From: Hyaloscypha bicolor E
Taxonomy: Eukaryota > Ascomycota > Leotiomycetes > Helotiales > Hyaloscyphaceae
Assembly: GCF_002865645.1 (NCBI RefSeq)
Contig: NW_020194594.1
Location: 372,001-436,000, forward strand
Direction of reading: 5' to 3'
DNA: 64,000 nt
The translations under genes were made by a program, and so were the position numbers. A model generated the notes under the pieces. That model saw only the letters and a list, made by a program, of their open reading frames with translations. It did no database searches and was not told the DNA's origin. Position 1 is the stretch's first letter. Each line of letters opens with the position of its first letter. Shown here piece by piece: positions 21,189-32,233 of the stretch.

Positions 21189-21663
21189 AAGCATTTTATT
21201 TTCCTTCTCTACATCTTGCGCAACCTGCAGCAACTCACCACACCAAGGGTAGTACCCAGGCGCTCTGCGATTCAAGGATACGACTTGCTCAACGTTTTTC
21301 GGTTCGAGTGCGAATAGTGGTGCAAGGATTCCACATTTCAGTTCAATCACCAGTCATCTGTATTTCGTTCATCTTCCTCAGCACTCCAAAGACCCGCCTC
21401 ACTCTGGCCTCATCGAGTTTATTGGGATGATAATAACTTCAAACGGACGTCTGCATCACATCTCAGAAATCAGGGCAAAGTAAAAGAGCCAAACACAAGC
21501 GCGAGAAGGAACTCGAGTGGTTCTTCGCGCGTCCCCAAAGAGAGAACAACGCATCATTCCGCACCGATGCTCCCACTGTTTTCTCTGTATGGCCACCTTT
21601 CAATTCTAGACCCACAATAGCTGCATTTTCCCTTCAACTTCGATCCATCTCAGGATCTACACC
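21189..21663. other. Intergenic
   Basis: No coding frame seen; right flank of the Tc1/mariner element and upstream DNA of the lectin-like relic. Confidence 0.4.
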
Positions 21664-23513
21664 TTGACGGTGGCTGAAGAGTGGAAACCAGATAACATCG
21701 AATCAGTTGGTCGAGGCTATAGTAGCAGTCGATTCTCGATGGAGCACGTCGTGAGTATTTATGATCCCTGTGGCCGGATTGCTTTGTTGATCGTGCCCTT
21801 GAACTACGAAGAGAGGTACCTTACGGTGGTTGCGCAAGAAAACACACTAAACAACTATCTTGACTCTAGCAGACCTCAGACAAGCGCATCATCCGCTCCA
21901 ACATACAGCGAGAAGTTTTTGGTCGACAACAAGAAACAAGCTGAGATTCATGTCTACCCAGAAGTAGCTGGAAAAGTTGTCCCACTCAAAACCCCCTATC
22001 CAAACGCGGTCGCCCACAACCAGGAACAGGGTGCCTTCCTGCCTCTTGCACCTCATCGGCGATACTGTAGGATGTCTAAGAAGGCGTTTCTTATTGTGTT
22101 AGGTGTCGTTGCCATCGCCGTTGTTAGGGTCGCAGCAGGTGCAATTGGTGCATCACTGGGTTCACGAAAGTCCCCGAAAGATACGATTACTTCTCTGCTC
22201 CGCGTACTTGTTCACAGTAAGTCTTTGTTGCCCCAGCATTCATCAGTCAATGATCCAGAAAGTTGGATTGTTTTTGGGTTATCGAAAGCCTTCACGGATC
22301 TTTGGATTGGAGTAAAGGCTGCTTGAGGATTATCTGAGCTACCACGATATCCGTCAGATGTTCTTCGAAAGCCACTGTAGCCACTGGAGGCTCGCAAACC
22401 GGGAATCCCGTCACAGCAGGCTCTTCAGTCCCAACATCCTCCACCTTTTCAGCAACTCCACTTGACACCACCGCCTCGATCGGTTCTATTGCAGCAGCTA
22501 CGGCAGAAGACCCTGCTCGTAAAGGTCTACGTTCATTTCTATTTATCAACAAGGCTTGAACATCACGTACCGAACGCGCTCAGGAAAGGTCAGCTTCGCT
22601 GTAGCGCAGGCTTTACCACTTAAAACTGCACCAAAGATAGGAACTGCGTTGGCCGCTTCCGATTTTCTGGATGCCAATTCCAACTACGTGAGCTATATAT
22701 CCACAACGACTTGATTCGCATGGCTAATTTTCGGTGCAGATGCTCGTCATCTACCAGGATGCATCCAATGATATCATTTGTGCCAACTTCGCGAGCTCCC
22801 TTGGTACCAACAGTCTGACGCCCACCAAGAGCACGCAAATCGCAGGAGGGACAATGGCTCATACTTCCTCCTCGCCCGCTCTCGTCTATCTCGGGGCTGA
22901 CGGTGGTTCCTGGCGGGCATATTACTAAGCGACTAATGGCACACTGCTCGAGCTGGTCAGCACCACCAAAGCATGGAAAGCGGCTGCCGTCTTATCGGCA
23001 GCAGTTGCTATTGGAGGGTCTCCAATTTCGCTATCCACCAGATCCATGGTTAAGCCACCTTTAATAAACATTTTATACGTCGACTCTTCAACCAACAATA
23101 TATTCAGCATCAGCTACAACAGGCTGGCAAACTCGTACGTTCTCGTATTGCTCAGTTCCTTGCCGAATAAATCACTCGTATTTCTAGCATCCCAACTCAC
23201 GACAGCAACAATGACCAAGTGGAACAGAACAAATACTTCTCTCACCGCGATACAAGAAGCAGAACCCGAATACTTAGAAATCTATTACATTGGGACCGAT
23301 TCAGAGATTCATGGATTTTATGGTAATCCAGGAGAGGCTTTTCCACCAAAGTCAGATCAAAGTCCCCATTGGGACGTGCTTGATACACAAGGCCCTGGGG
23401 CAATTGCTGGGATTGGGTGGTCAGACCGAGTGAGATTGTATTATATCACTGGTGGGAAGGTGGTGCAGACAGCTTTGAGCAATGCCACCTGGGTATCGGC
23501 GGCAAACTTATGA
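21664..23513 (+). pseudogene. Membrane-anchored fucose-specific-lectin-like protein, broken
   Basis: In order: a cytoplasmic N-terminus (KKQAEIHVYPEVAGKVVP), one membrane span (KKAFLIVLGVVAIAVV), a Ser/Thr stalk (VPTSSTFSATPLDTTA) and lectin-type propeller repeats (LNITYRTRSGKVSFAVAQ, MLVIYQDASNDIICANFAS, PEYLEIYYIGTDSEIHGFYG, DRVRLYYITGGKVVQTAL). This layout matches fungal proteins with an AAL-like fucose-lectin domain behind a single span. An intron near 22214-22370 and one at about 22689-22738 (GTGAGC/GCAG) join in frame. A frame change near 22513-22548 could be a very short intron (35 nt) or a frameshift. A TAA at 22926-22928 lies inside the lectin domain between RAYY and ATNGTLLELV, with the frame open again to 23513. 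I call it a pseudogene because of this stop. Confidence 0.65.
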
Positions 23514-23691
23514 TGAACGAGCTTGGAAATGGGAGGGTTCATAGGTGGGAAAGGCATACATTCTATATATTAGAAGTTACAGGAGCGACTAGAATAATTG
23601 TAGGTTGGGTCATCAATCCCCCGCCTCTCGAAAGGGAACCGTACTAATACATGACAGATTATTAATACTAGAAACACCATCAACCCCCTCC

Positions 23692-24978
23692 TCAAAAGCC
23701 ATTCTTTTTCACGAACCCCTGAACCTGATCAAACATCTTCCCAGCCGAATAATGAAGATTGATCGCATGACCAGCGCCAGGAACAATATAGCTCTCCGAT
23801 CCTTTGCTTGCATTCGGGAATAATTCAGGCTGCACCAACTCCGCTTGGTTCAATGGATAATGCTCAGCTGAGTAGCTCGCATTCCCTTGTGCGAAAATGT
23901 AATCGAATTCTCCGATGACCGCATCTACCGGTCCCGTGAACGATGGACTGGGAGCGATGACCGAGGTAAGCGTGAAGATCTCACCGTATGTGTACGTTTG
24001 CTTGCTTGCATCATCCTTCAAAAATACTGTTTGCAGGTCAGCACCATCTCCCCATAACTTTCAACGAGAAAACTTACTTTCAATATCAAAATTCGGGTAG
24101 TAGAAGAAAGCAAACTGATTCCCAATCGCATTATCCACAACCAAATATCCATTCGGCAAGTCCTTAAACCTCTCCGGCTGGTTCAGCCTTGCAATCGCAC
24201 TATTGAAATCCGAAAACGTCAACCCCAAACTGTCCGCACTAGTCGAGAAGCCCGTCAAAACCAATGCATCAAAATCTTTCGGATATCTCGCCGCAACCCC
24301 AACACTTTGAATCGAGCCAAAGGAGTGTCCTACCGCAACAACGTTCTCGAATGTGGTGTCAGCGAGTTTGCCAGACCGGAGGAAAGACACGAGTTCGTGA
24401 ATAATCTCAACTTGAGTCGGTGCCTGCACAATCTGAATCGGATCTGGGTGGTCACTCGCGCCTACACCCAGTCTATCATGGCTGAATGTCGGATACCCCG
24501 CCTTAGCAGCTACATCGACAAAACTATAACCCTCCGCGAAGTCCCAATACGATTGATTGAATCCGATTCCATGGGTGAGGAATTGAATTGTCTTAGTTGA
24601 AGCTGGTTGGGAGGACCAGGTCTTGGGACAGCAGAGCTTGGCTGCGATACTGAAGGTGGTGGAGATGGTTACTGGCCCACCGGCGATTTCAAGGGCTTGG
24701 GAACTGTTGGCTTGGAGGAAATGAACGAAAGAGGCTGTTACTGCGTATTGGTCGGCTGGGGAGGAGAAGAGGAGTTTTTCGTTAACGACGGTGACGGGGA
24801 CGGAGATGAGGCCTGATAGACAGGTGGCGTAGCCTCCGGCGGAGGTGGAGAAGGTTGGTTTCGAGAAGCCGGCGGTGCTTTTGAAGAGGCTTTTGCTGTG
24901 ATCATGGGTTGGTATTGCGAGTGCACTAGCGATGAAAAGGACTTGGATGGCGGCGGTGGTGGAAACGGGGAGAAACAT
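23692..24978 (-). CDS. Secreted alpha/beta-hydrolase
   Basis: Exons 24978-24078 and 24026-23692 give 411 aa; the 51-nt intron has GTAAGT/ACAG borders. A signal peptide is at the start ([21 protein letters not shown]). The alpha/beta-hydrolase core shows FLTHGIG (oxyanion region, about 133-139), HDRLGVGAS, the nucleophile elbow VGHSFGS with Ser219, the ALVLTGFS strand, DYIFAQGN as the probable acid-residue strand, and GAGHAINLH with the catalytic His. Five or so cysteines fit secretion. Substrate is not readable; fungal proteins of this type are usually annotated only as hydrolases. A TATA-like sequence lies about 85 bp upstream of the ATG. Confidence 0.87.
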
Positions 24979-26021
24979 TTTGTTGGTTTAGCTTTTTATT
25001 TCTCTGGCTTATGGTAGCAGCGGATGAGGATGAGGACCTTCATGTCACGACAACTCATTCTTATATATAGCTTTCCCTGCAATACGGATATAGCAGGATG
25101 TACCTGAAGCTCATTCAACCCGTTTCTTGTCAACTCGTTCAAATTGTCATGCATCTCGCAAGAAAGCTTGCTCTTAGCAGGGATTAATGGTTGTAAATGA
25201 CGTTGTACATGCTTTGCTGTGAAACCACGTCCTGCTTTTCCATTTCTATTTGGAATGAAACCTTATCTTGCCTAGCCTCGCTCCAGTTTGCTGTCTAAAT
25301 GCAGTCAAAATGATGCTGTTATCAAGGTTACGGCCGGCGGACATGGCTCGGCATGAGTAAGCACTCTGTATGCACTGCTGGATTGGCTCCCCTAGATTGC
25401 TTAACTAGGCGAACAGTCCATAGAAATGCCGAAGGCTGAAAGGCACGGTGCAGTGATTACTCACCATTTCAATTCCTCACCTTCGGCGGAGTTCGCATAC
25501 GAAAAGTCTAGTCCCTATTTCTGCCGTGTCTGATCACGCCCCTTATTGTCGCGGCTGGGCCTTCGGGGAGAAGATACAGTCAGAACCCTTGGGATCACTA
25601 ACTAAGAATCTGCAACGCTCTACGTTATCCAACTGGAATAAATTTGGAATAAAGGTGTCACGGCTTATTTAACTTTTATTCGCCTGCGTACATCACACAA
25701 GACGCCGGATTTCCATCCAGTTTTCCAGTCTCACTGCGGGAACCTTGCATCAAGTATGTCCTTCCTTGTCCGAACACTATTCTACGAAGAGAATTTGGAA
25801 TGGGAGGGATAATGAAGAGGCGCAATGAGGGGAGGCTGTATCATAGAATATTCAAAGGCTCACTGCAACAAAGAAATAAGCAGTCGCCACAGTGAAGTAT
25901 TGTAGGAAATCTCTTCACCCCAGCTACATTATGGACTCATTGGTTAGCAAACACGTTTTTGCTTTATTAACCAAGCAGACCCAAAGGTCCAGCAGCTCCA
26001 AAACTCGAAAGTTATCCTATT
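24979..26021. other. Intergenic, 1.0 kb
   Basis: Apart from the TATA-like box noted separately, nothing recognisable. No frame longer than about 60 codons occurs. Confidence 0.5.
25061..25069 (-). promoter_or_regulatory. TATA-like box of the alpha/beta-hydrolase gene
   Basis: On the minus strand the sequence reads CTATATATAAG, 83-91 bp upstream of the ATG at 24978, a suitable place for a core promoter. No other TATA-like sequence was noticed closer to the start. Confidence 0.5.
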
Positions 26022-27022
26022 TCAAAACTTTCTGATATTATCGTCACCAGGTAGCTTGCTGAATTGAATACCGGTCAAGTCCTGCTCGTTGAGAGATGTA
26101 GTGAACCCATCAATGATAGTGTTGAAAAAGACTCGGGCCTGGTGATCGTTCCAATCCAAATTCCAGAGCATTGTTGAGCCGTTTCCCTTCTGCAACTCCT
26201 TGACAAAGCCTTTGGTGAGACTGGAAATAGCAGCACCAAACTTATCGTCTCCGCCGTTATTCACACGGTCCATTGCCCATGCCATAATGTCAGCCCGGAT
26301 CTGTGCACCCCATCCACTTCCTGCCTTCTTCGCAATATCCATTGTATCACCAGCTTTGACCGTGAAAGGACGTCTACCACGCTTTGCAATAATCTCGGCG
26401 GCAAGATTCTCGTCATCAATCAGATCGATATAAGTGATACACTTTTGCGACAACTATTCTCGAGCCGTTAGCAAAACGCACTGATGTAATAACCCTATTT
26501 CTTATAGGACACCTACCTTGACATCAGAGCACTTTGAGGGGTCTTCTCGACTAGCAATGTTCGAAGCAACCTGGAGGTATATCTCAATAGCTTCGTCGGG
26601 AACCTCTCGAGTGGACAAGGCGCTTCGAAGATACTGGCCAACCGCGATTCTGACCGTGACATATTCTCTGGCGATTCTTGAGGAGATGTCTCGAATCTTA
26701 TTACCATGGTAATAATCAACAAGCGCTTCCAGGCCAAAGACGGTCGCAACATCTATAGGCCACGTCTTCGACTTGCTGAAGCTCTATCATGCAGTCAGCT
26801 CTCCCTCCATTGTCAGGATGTGACTTCGCAAGAGAACAGTACCTTCATTTCTTCTACGTACTGGCTAATGTTGATTCGCGCCAAGATTCCCTTGATAGCT
26901 GGTTCCTCGAGGGAGGTAACATGCGGCACCTACGAGAAGCCCAGTCAATTCAAAGAACGGATCCAGGGCCAGCCATTGCATACCGAATCCTGGAAATACT
27001 CCAGCATCGTCTTGGCATTCAT
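26022..27022 (-). CDS. Conserved-looking protein of unknown family, 270 aa, four exons
   Basis: Exons 27022-26984, 26929-26843, 26771-26517 and 26453-26022. All three introns (54, 71, 63 nt) have GT-AG borders with good branch points (TTGACTGG, CCTGACA, GCTAACG) and join in phase 0, which strongly supports the model even though the product is unfamiliar. The protein is soluble and mostly alpha-helical by look: VTSLEEPAIKGILARINISQ, then VFGLEALVDYYHGNKIRDI, REVPDEAIEIYLQVASNIAS, and a C-terminal half with DLIDDENLAAEIIAKRG and MLWNLDWNDHQARVFFN. There is no signal peptide, membrane span or catalytic motif I know. Function unknown. Confidence 0.72.
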
Positions 27023-27492
27023 AGTTACGCGGCAAAGGCTGCAGTGCCTTGCTGTGGTTATGTGGGTTGTTCTAGCCCGTGACTATCATGACAAAAAATC
27101 CGGAAAGTTCTGTCATGATTTCGCACTGACCCAAACGGGCATAGGCTGAGCTCGAGGTCTGAAAGTGAAACTTTTCTGGCTAATTGCTTAGCCCCCCTCC
27201 CCCCTCAGCAATGATGCAAGTTTATTTTGTTACATTTTGTGTCTGACAGTGCTATTTTCTCTAGTAATTAAAAGGGGCTGTTGGCCGACCCCTTTTCATA
27301 AGCGATCATGTGACTTCTGCACGACTGTGAACGGCATGTGCTTAGACCAATATCAAGCATGTGTTTATTTACAGGCGCCTGCATGCAAAGTCAAAAGGTA
27401 TATACAAAGAAGGTAAGTGAGTCCAAAGCATCGCAGATATTCTAGTAATCTGTAGCAGCAACATCATGCCCAACACAATCTCTACCCATGCA
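27023..27492. other. Intergenic
   Basis: No gene. A small hairpin (AAAAGGGG ... CCCCTTTT, about 27270-27296) and a C-rich run near 27193-27206 are the only visible structures. Confidence 0.4.
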
Positions 27493-28296
27493 TTAGCATG
27501 TATACTCGCCGTCATAAGGTGTGCTCGAAGCGGCAGCAGCAACGGGAACCGAAGTGGAGGAAGCGGAAGATACAGTGGTCTGAAGGGTTGTTGGGACCGC
27601 ACTTGACAAAGTGATTGGGATGGTTGGGACGGGCGCAGAAGTGGAAGTCGTAACCCTTGAACTAGAGAGTGGTGTGGCCACTGTAAAATAGCTGGAGGAA
27701 GGCCCTGATCCAAGTCCACGAACCACAAAATCAACACAAGACTCATACGTCTGGTTAATCGACGCCGCATTCCAATAATGTTGAACAACACAAGACCCAG
27801 CCGTCGAACAACTATCTCCTAGATCCGAAGGAATTGTGATCGAGAAGCTCGTCTCATTCGCTGGAATCGGCTTTGCATTATCTGCGAAATCGGAGTAATA
27901 CAACAACTGATCTCCAATAATTGTATTCGTAGCCGTGTTTACAATCGAGACGTTTGCATATCCTGTATGTGGGGCACGAACATCAAATGTGAAGTCTACG
28001 ACCTGGCCAGCTGTCCAGGTTTGTACGTTGGCGGTGTTGTCAGAGTATTTAAAACCTTTGCAAAGCCAGATGTTGCATTCAGCTGCATTGTAGTCGGTCT
28101 GTGTGGCAGCGACTTGGAGTTCGCCTTGAATGTTACCGTAGTTATCGGATGCTTGTTGGTTATAGACTTGTGTGCCGCATGCTGCTTTCATTGCCGAACC
28201 TGCTAGGCGGGCTTGTGGGGATGTGATGAAGCCGTGGGCTGAGGCGGTGGCCATCATGCCGGCTGCTGCGGCAAGAACGGAGGATGAACACTTCAT
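27493..28296 (-). CDS. LPMO-like secreted protein with histidine-brace candidates
   Basis: Single exon, 267 aa when started at the second ATG, which gives the signal peptide MKCSSSVLAAAAGMMATASA and leaves His21 as the mature N-terminus (HGFITSPQAR). A second His sits in VRAPHTGY (His110). An N-terminal His plus a downstream His is the copper-brace layout of lytic polysaccharide monooxygenases, and the body (AECNIWLCKGFK, GSCVVQHYWNA, QTYESCVDFVV) resembles fungal chitin-binding type 4 / LPMO_10-like proteins (PF03067). Six or more cysteines support secretion. The last 60 residues are Ser/Thr-rich, like a linker or wall anchor, ending YDGEYTC. Enzymatic activity is not proven by sequence. An upstream ATG at 28350 would hide the signal peptide. 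Confidence 0.78.
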   Translation of the reverse strand: MKCSSSVLAAAAGMMATASAHGFITSPQARLAGSAMKAACGTQVYNQQASDNYGNIQGELQVAATQTDYNAAECNIWLCKGFKYSDNTANVQTWTAGQVVDFTFDVRAPHTGYANVSIVNTATNTIIGDQLLYYSDFADNAKPIPANETSFSITIPSDLGDSCSTAGSCVVQHYWNAASINQTYESCVDFVVRGLGSGPSSSYFTVATPLSSSRVTTSTSAPVPTIPITLSSAVPTTLQTTVSSASSTSVPVAAAASSTPYDGEYTC

Positions 28297-30441
28297 TTTG
28301 AAAATGTGATGAAGAAGTTGATTGGTGATGATTGAGGATAATGACCGCACGGCGGTAGGGAGGAAATGAAGTTGGATTTGAAAGAAAGTGGTGGCCAGCA
28401 GAAAAGGAATGAGTGTCTTGAGTGGAAGGGAGGACTTTGATGAATGGGAGTCTTATAACTTTCCAAGAACCTGTGGAACCCACTCGCCTTCTAAGCTTGT
28501 AACAAATAAATACATTAGCAAGATTAGACCAAGGGAGACACCCAGACACTCATGTTAGGAAGCCTGTCAGTGGTGATCCCGTCTTAACAACAACAGCATA
28601 ATGACTTGTTTCAACTGGACTAGCGTCGTCAAACATCAGACGAAGGAGAAACTATTGGACGAACATGGTGGGGTAAGCAATGTATTTGTGACGAGGAAGG
28701 ATCGACGTAGGTGGGTCGTGATTTCCATTTTCCCCACAGTGTTTCAAGCAACGGTCTGTGCGGGGTGCCAGTTGAGATCTATGGCGGAGAAAATTTCCCC
28801 ATTCTAGAACCAGTGATTACTCCAAGGGCTCCCAAGAAGTTCTTTCGAATTCAATTTACTTATTTTGGAGTTCGAATAAAGCCTTTGGTGTAAAGAGGCA
28901 GCCGCAGCCCCCTCTTTCGTCTAACATTAAGCGACGCGGCCCTGAGCCCATGAAGCAACCCGTCAGGGATCATCCCCACGCAAGTCGATCCTGTTAGCCT
29001 CCGGGAGGAATAATGAAGAACTGCAGCAGTTTATTTCCATCCAACGCAGAGAAGAACCACTATTCTATCTAAACCGTTTGATATTGCTGGAATTATGTTT
29101 TATTGCCCAAGCCGTCCCAAACGCCGCAGCATTTGGAACTCTCCCATCGATTTCGACATACATGCTCGGAAGGATGATTTTCTTGAACATGATGTCTCGA
29201 TGAAGGGGTAGTCCTGCTTGGGTAGCGATGTTATCTCGAGCACCTTCCCGTTGAACTGACTCTCGCGTGTTCTTCAGTATAGCTCGTGGGGCGGTGCTGC
29301 TGAAGTAAGGTCGGGTAAGCATACCGGGACTAAAGCGGTGGCTTGTTTAGACATCATGTGAAGCGATATGTTGACACTATGGAAGGATTCCGTTCAATTA
29401 ACTTGCACACAAGAAGAGCGATCACCTTTCTTTCACAAATGCTGCTAACGCCATTGATGTTCGCCCTTTGCAAAATTGTTGAAATAATATGCACACGACC
29501 TCACCTTGCGTCAGTCAGACAGTAACTGACATGCTTGGTGGATAATGATTTTTAAATGTTCTATTGCTATTAGTAGGCCCACAAAATGGGAAGACATATT
29601 CGTAGGGGCGTGCCGCAATCAAAACACGGCCAAGTTGGGAAAGTTATACCTTTCCAGCGAGCCATACACCGAGTTTTAGCATGCTACCAGTTTCAAATTG
29701 ACAACATAACCCATCAAAATTGGTATATGAGTTTCGAGCTGTAAGAAAGACTCAGTTCGATTACAAGGAATTCAACGGACAGAATCGCCACCTAGGAAGT
29801 CTCTGATAGTCCGATGCAGATATGTAACCTTGAGTGGGGCTGGAGCGTTAGAAATTGACTTTGGTACGCAACTTTGATAGATTTGTGCTCTTGTATTAGG
29901 GAAGTAGACCACTTGTACTCAATTACTCCCTAGTGCGATCTCTGAAATCGTGGACTTCAAGCAAACCCTCGTGGCGGCTTTGCAAATATAGTGATATTTG
30001 ATAGCATCCCTGCAGATTTCCTTATTACAATAGTAACCGCGGAGGAATTCATTTCCTTATTAGGTGTAGTTATAATACTGTACTTAGTTATGAACCTATA
30101 AATAATGCTCAAAAATCTGAGAATATTTTAAATATTTTAAATATTTAAAACATATGCCCCGCTCTTAATATAAACTAAGATGAAAATAGAGGCGTGAGGC
30201 CCGCTGCGTTGAAAAGCACAAACGCTATAAGGGGCTAGCGGAATGATAGGGATCTTTGTATTCATCAAATTTCAAGTCCATCACAAAGTACGACTAGGAT
30301 GGATCCAACAGAATCGACTAAAAACCGGTAACTACTTATATATGTTGTCAAATGAAAAGACATCTCTACTAAATTTCTCCCAAAACCTAGAAAAACAGTG
30401 TAGTGACAGTATCCCGGTAGAGGTCTCGACTCTAGGAAAAC
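28297..30441. other. 2.1-kb gene-poor stretch
   Basis: AT-rich in its second half (for example TTAAATATTTTAAATATTTAAAA near 30128). The only frame worth noting is 29065-29322 (minus), described separately. Confidence 0.5.
29065..29322 (-). CDS. Possible 85-aa protein or gene fragment
   Basis: The frame begins MLTRPYFSSTAPRAILKN and continues with amphipathic, protein-like sequence (DIMFKKIILPSMYVEIDGRV, AFGTAWAIKHNSSNIKRF). Composition is more natural than in random frames nearby, but it has no motif I recognise and no clear upstream exon. It may be a fragment of a larger lost gene. Confidence 0.25.
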   Translation of the reverse strand: MLTRPYFSSTAPRAILKNTRESVQREGARDNIATQAGLPLHRDIMFKKIILPSMYVEIDGRVPNAAAFGTAWAIKHNSSNIKRFR

Positions 30442-32233
30442 TCAATTTTCGGCAGCGGGCGGTGCGTGATTGACCCTCCACTTCTTGCCCCAGATCTGGG
30501 TCGCGATGACAAAGAACGTGAAGGCTCCAACAATGGCCCCTTGAACGCCAAATGTGACTGCAGCCCCAGACTTTGCGACCCACTGAGTCTGGAAGTAAGT
30601 AACGCAAAAGCCCCCTTCAATAGTTAGCGTAGGTCCGCAGTCCGTCATTAGGATGTAATGGGATGTCATGACATACCTGTAGTTCTCCAGAAATTGATCC
30701 ACGAGCTGGCGAGTGCAGCGTGGTGAGGGAAGCAGTCCAGAGCATAAGCTGAGATGGCAGTTGTGGATGAGACTTGCGCAAAGGCCATAATGGCCCACGC
30801 AGCTGCAAGGCCCACAACTGGGAGAGTGTGCTGCAGAGTTTGTCCATAGAGGACAAGGGAGCAAAGAGCAAGAGCGGCACCGGGGTACGCACCCCAGAGT
30901 CGATTTTCAGGCTCGTAATTGCCATTGTGTGTGCGAATGTAGCGGTTGCAGAGCCAGTCATTGAACCAGTGGCCCCATAGTTCACCAACAATTGAACCGA
31001 CGATAGGAGCAAGGTAAAATAGAGATGCATCTGTGTCATTGAGGGAATACGGTGGTGGCTTGATAAATTGAGTGATGGTTGTAACTATGATTGATATCAG
31101 CACATATTTCGAAACACGTCAATGTATCTCACAAAGCTCGATGCAGAGAAGGGATAAACTCACCGATTCCAATTGCCCACATGAACTGGATGCAGACAAA
31201 CAGACACGGCAAGAGCAATTGCGGGCAGATTAACAGCTCAAACAAGTGCTTGAATACATCCATCATTTTTGGCATGCCCGTGGCTTTGACCCCAGCAACT
31301 CCAGTAAGAAGAGAGATCCTTGAAGCGCCGGCGGTAGGGACACGGTTGTTCTCGCGGTCATAGAGAGTCTCCTTTCCGAGGATGACTACCAAACAAGTTG
31401 AGAATCCATAAAAACCCGCCAGGACGCCCATGTCCGCTTCCCAGCCGAGCTTGATGAGAAGCCATGATGAGATGAATGGACCGACGTATGGACCGATAAC
31501 GAAGCAGAATGCCCAGATGTTGATTTTGACAGCATGCTCTGCCCATTGTCAACAATTTCACGCCAAGTAATGGGGAGATTTACTCACGATGGAAAAAGAA
31601 CATGTCATGAATCATGGTGAGTCCGATCACCTGTGGTGCAGTACCGAAGAAGCCTTGCAAAGCACGGAAAGCTGTAAAGGATGCATAGCTTGGGGAGAAT
31701 GTAGCCGCAATTATCATGATCAGAGCCAAAGCTTGCGACCAAAACAAAACAGGCAATCTATTCCTGGTCAGTAAAGATATATATATATAATTGGCATGGT
31801 ATTCATCTTACCTTCCAAAGCGCTGAACAAATGGAACAGCAAGAACTCCACCTGGACCTTGGAGGAAGATGCCTCCACTCACACTTCTTGCCGCGGCCGG
31901 TACGCTCATCTTCCAGGTTACCGCTTGAAGTTCAAATAAGGTTGTGCCCCAGGTCATTCCCCAATCCGTGAGCAGCGATGGCAGCAGAAGAGCCAGCAAA
32001 ACAGTATGCTTTTTCATCCATGACCAGTTGAGTGGATCATCTGGGTCACTGGAAGGCTGTGGGATCAGAACGATCTTGCCATTCTTTGTTGTTTTGAGTC
32101 CTCGAGTATCTGCATCGGTGTCTTCGCCGACGATGTAAGCGCCACCAGCACTTGCATCTTTCTCAAGATCGGCAGGTTGACGAGTCTCCTCGACAAAACT
32201 CTCTTTACTCGTAGAATCAGGGGTTTTAGCCAT
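30442..32233 (-). CDS. Major facilitator superfamily transporter
   Basis: Exons 32233-31812, 31763-31588, 31538-31164, 31084-30677 and 30614-30442 encode 517 aa. All four introns have GT-AG borders (GTAAGA, GTGAGT, GTGAGT, GTATGT) and preserve frame. A hydrophilic N-terminus of about 75 residues (DPDDPLNWSWMKKH is the usual fungal lead-in) precedes about 12 membrane segments: HTVLLALLLPSLLTDWG, LPVLFWSQALALIMIIAA, INIWAFCFVIGPYVGPF, GVLAGFYGFSTCLVVILG and others, ending VGAFTFFVIATQIWG. FVQRFGRLP is the loop 2-3 motif A region. This resembles fungal DHA1-like drug/polyamine-type transporters at the plasma membrane; substrate unknown. No biosynthetic gene is directly adjacent. Confidence 0.9.
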
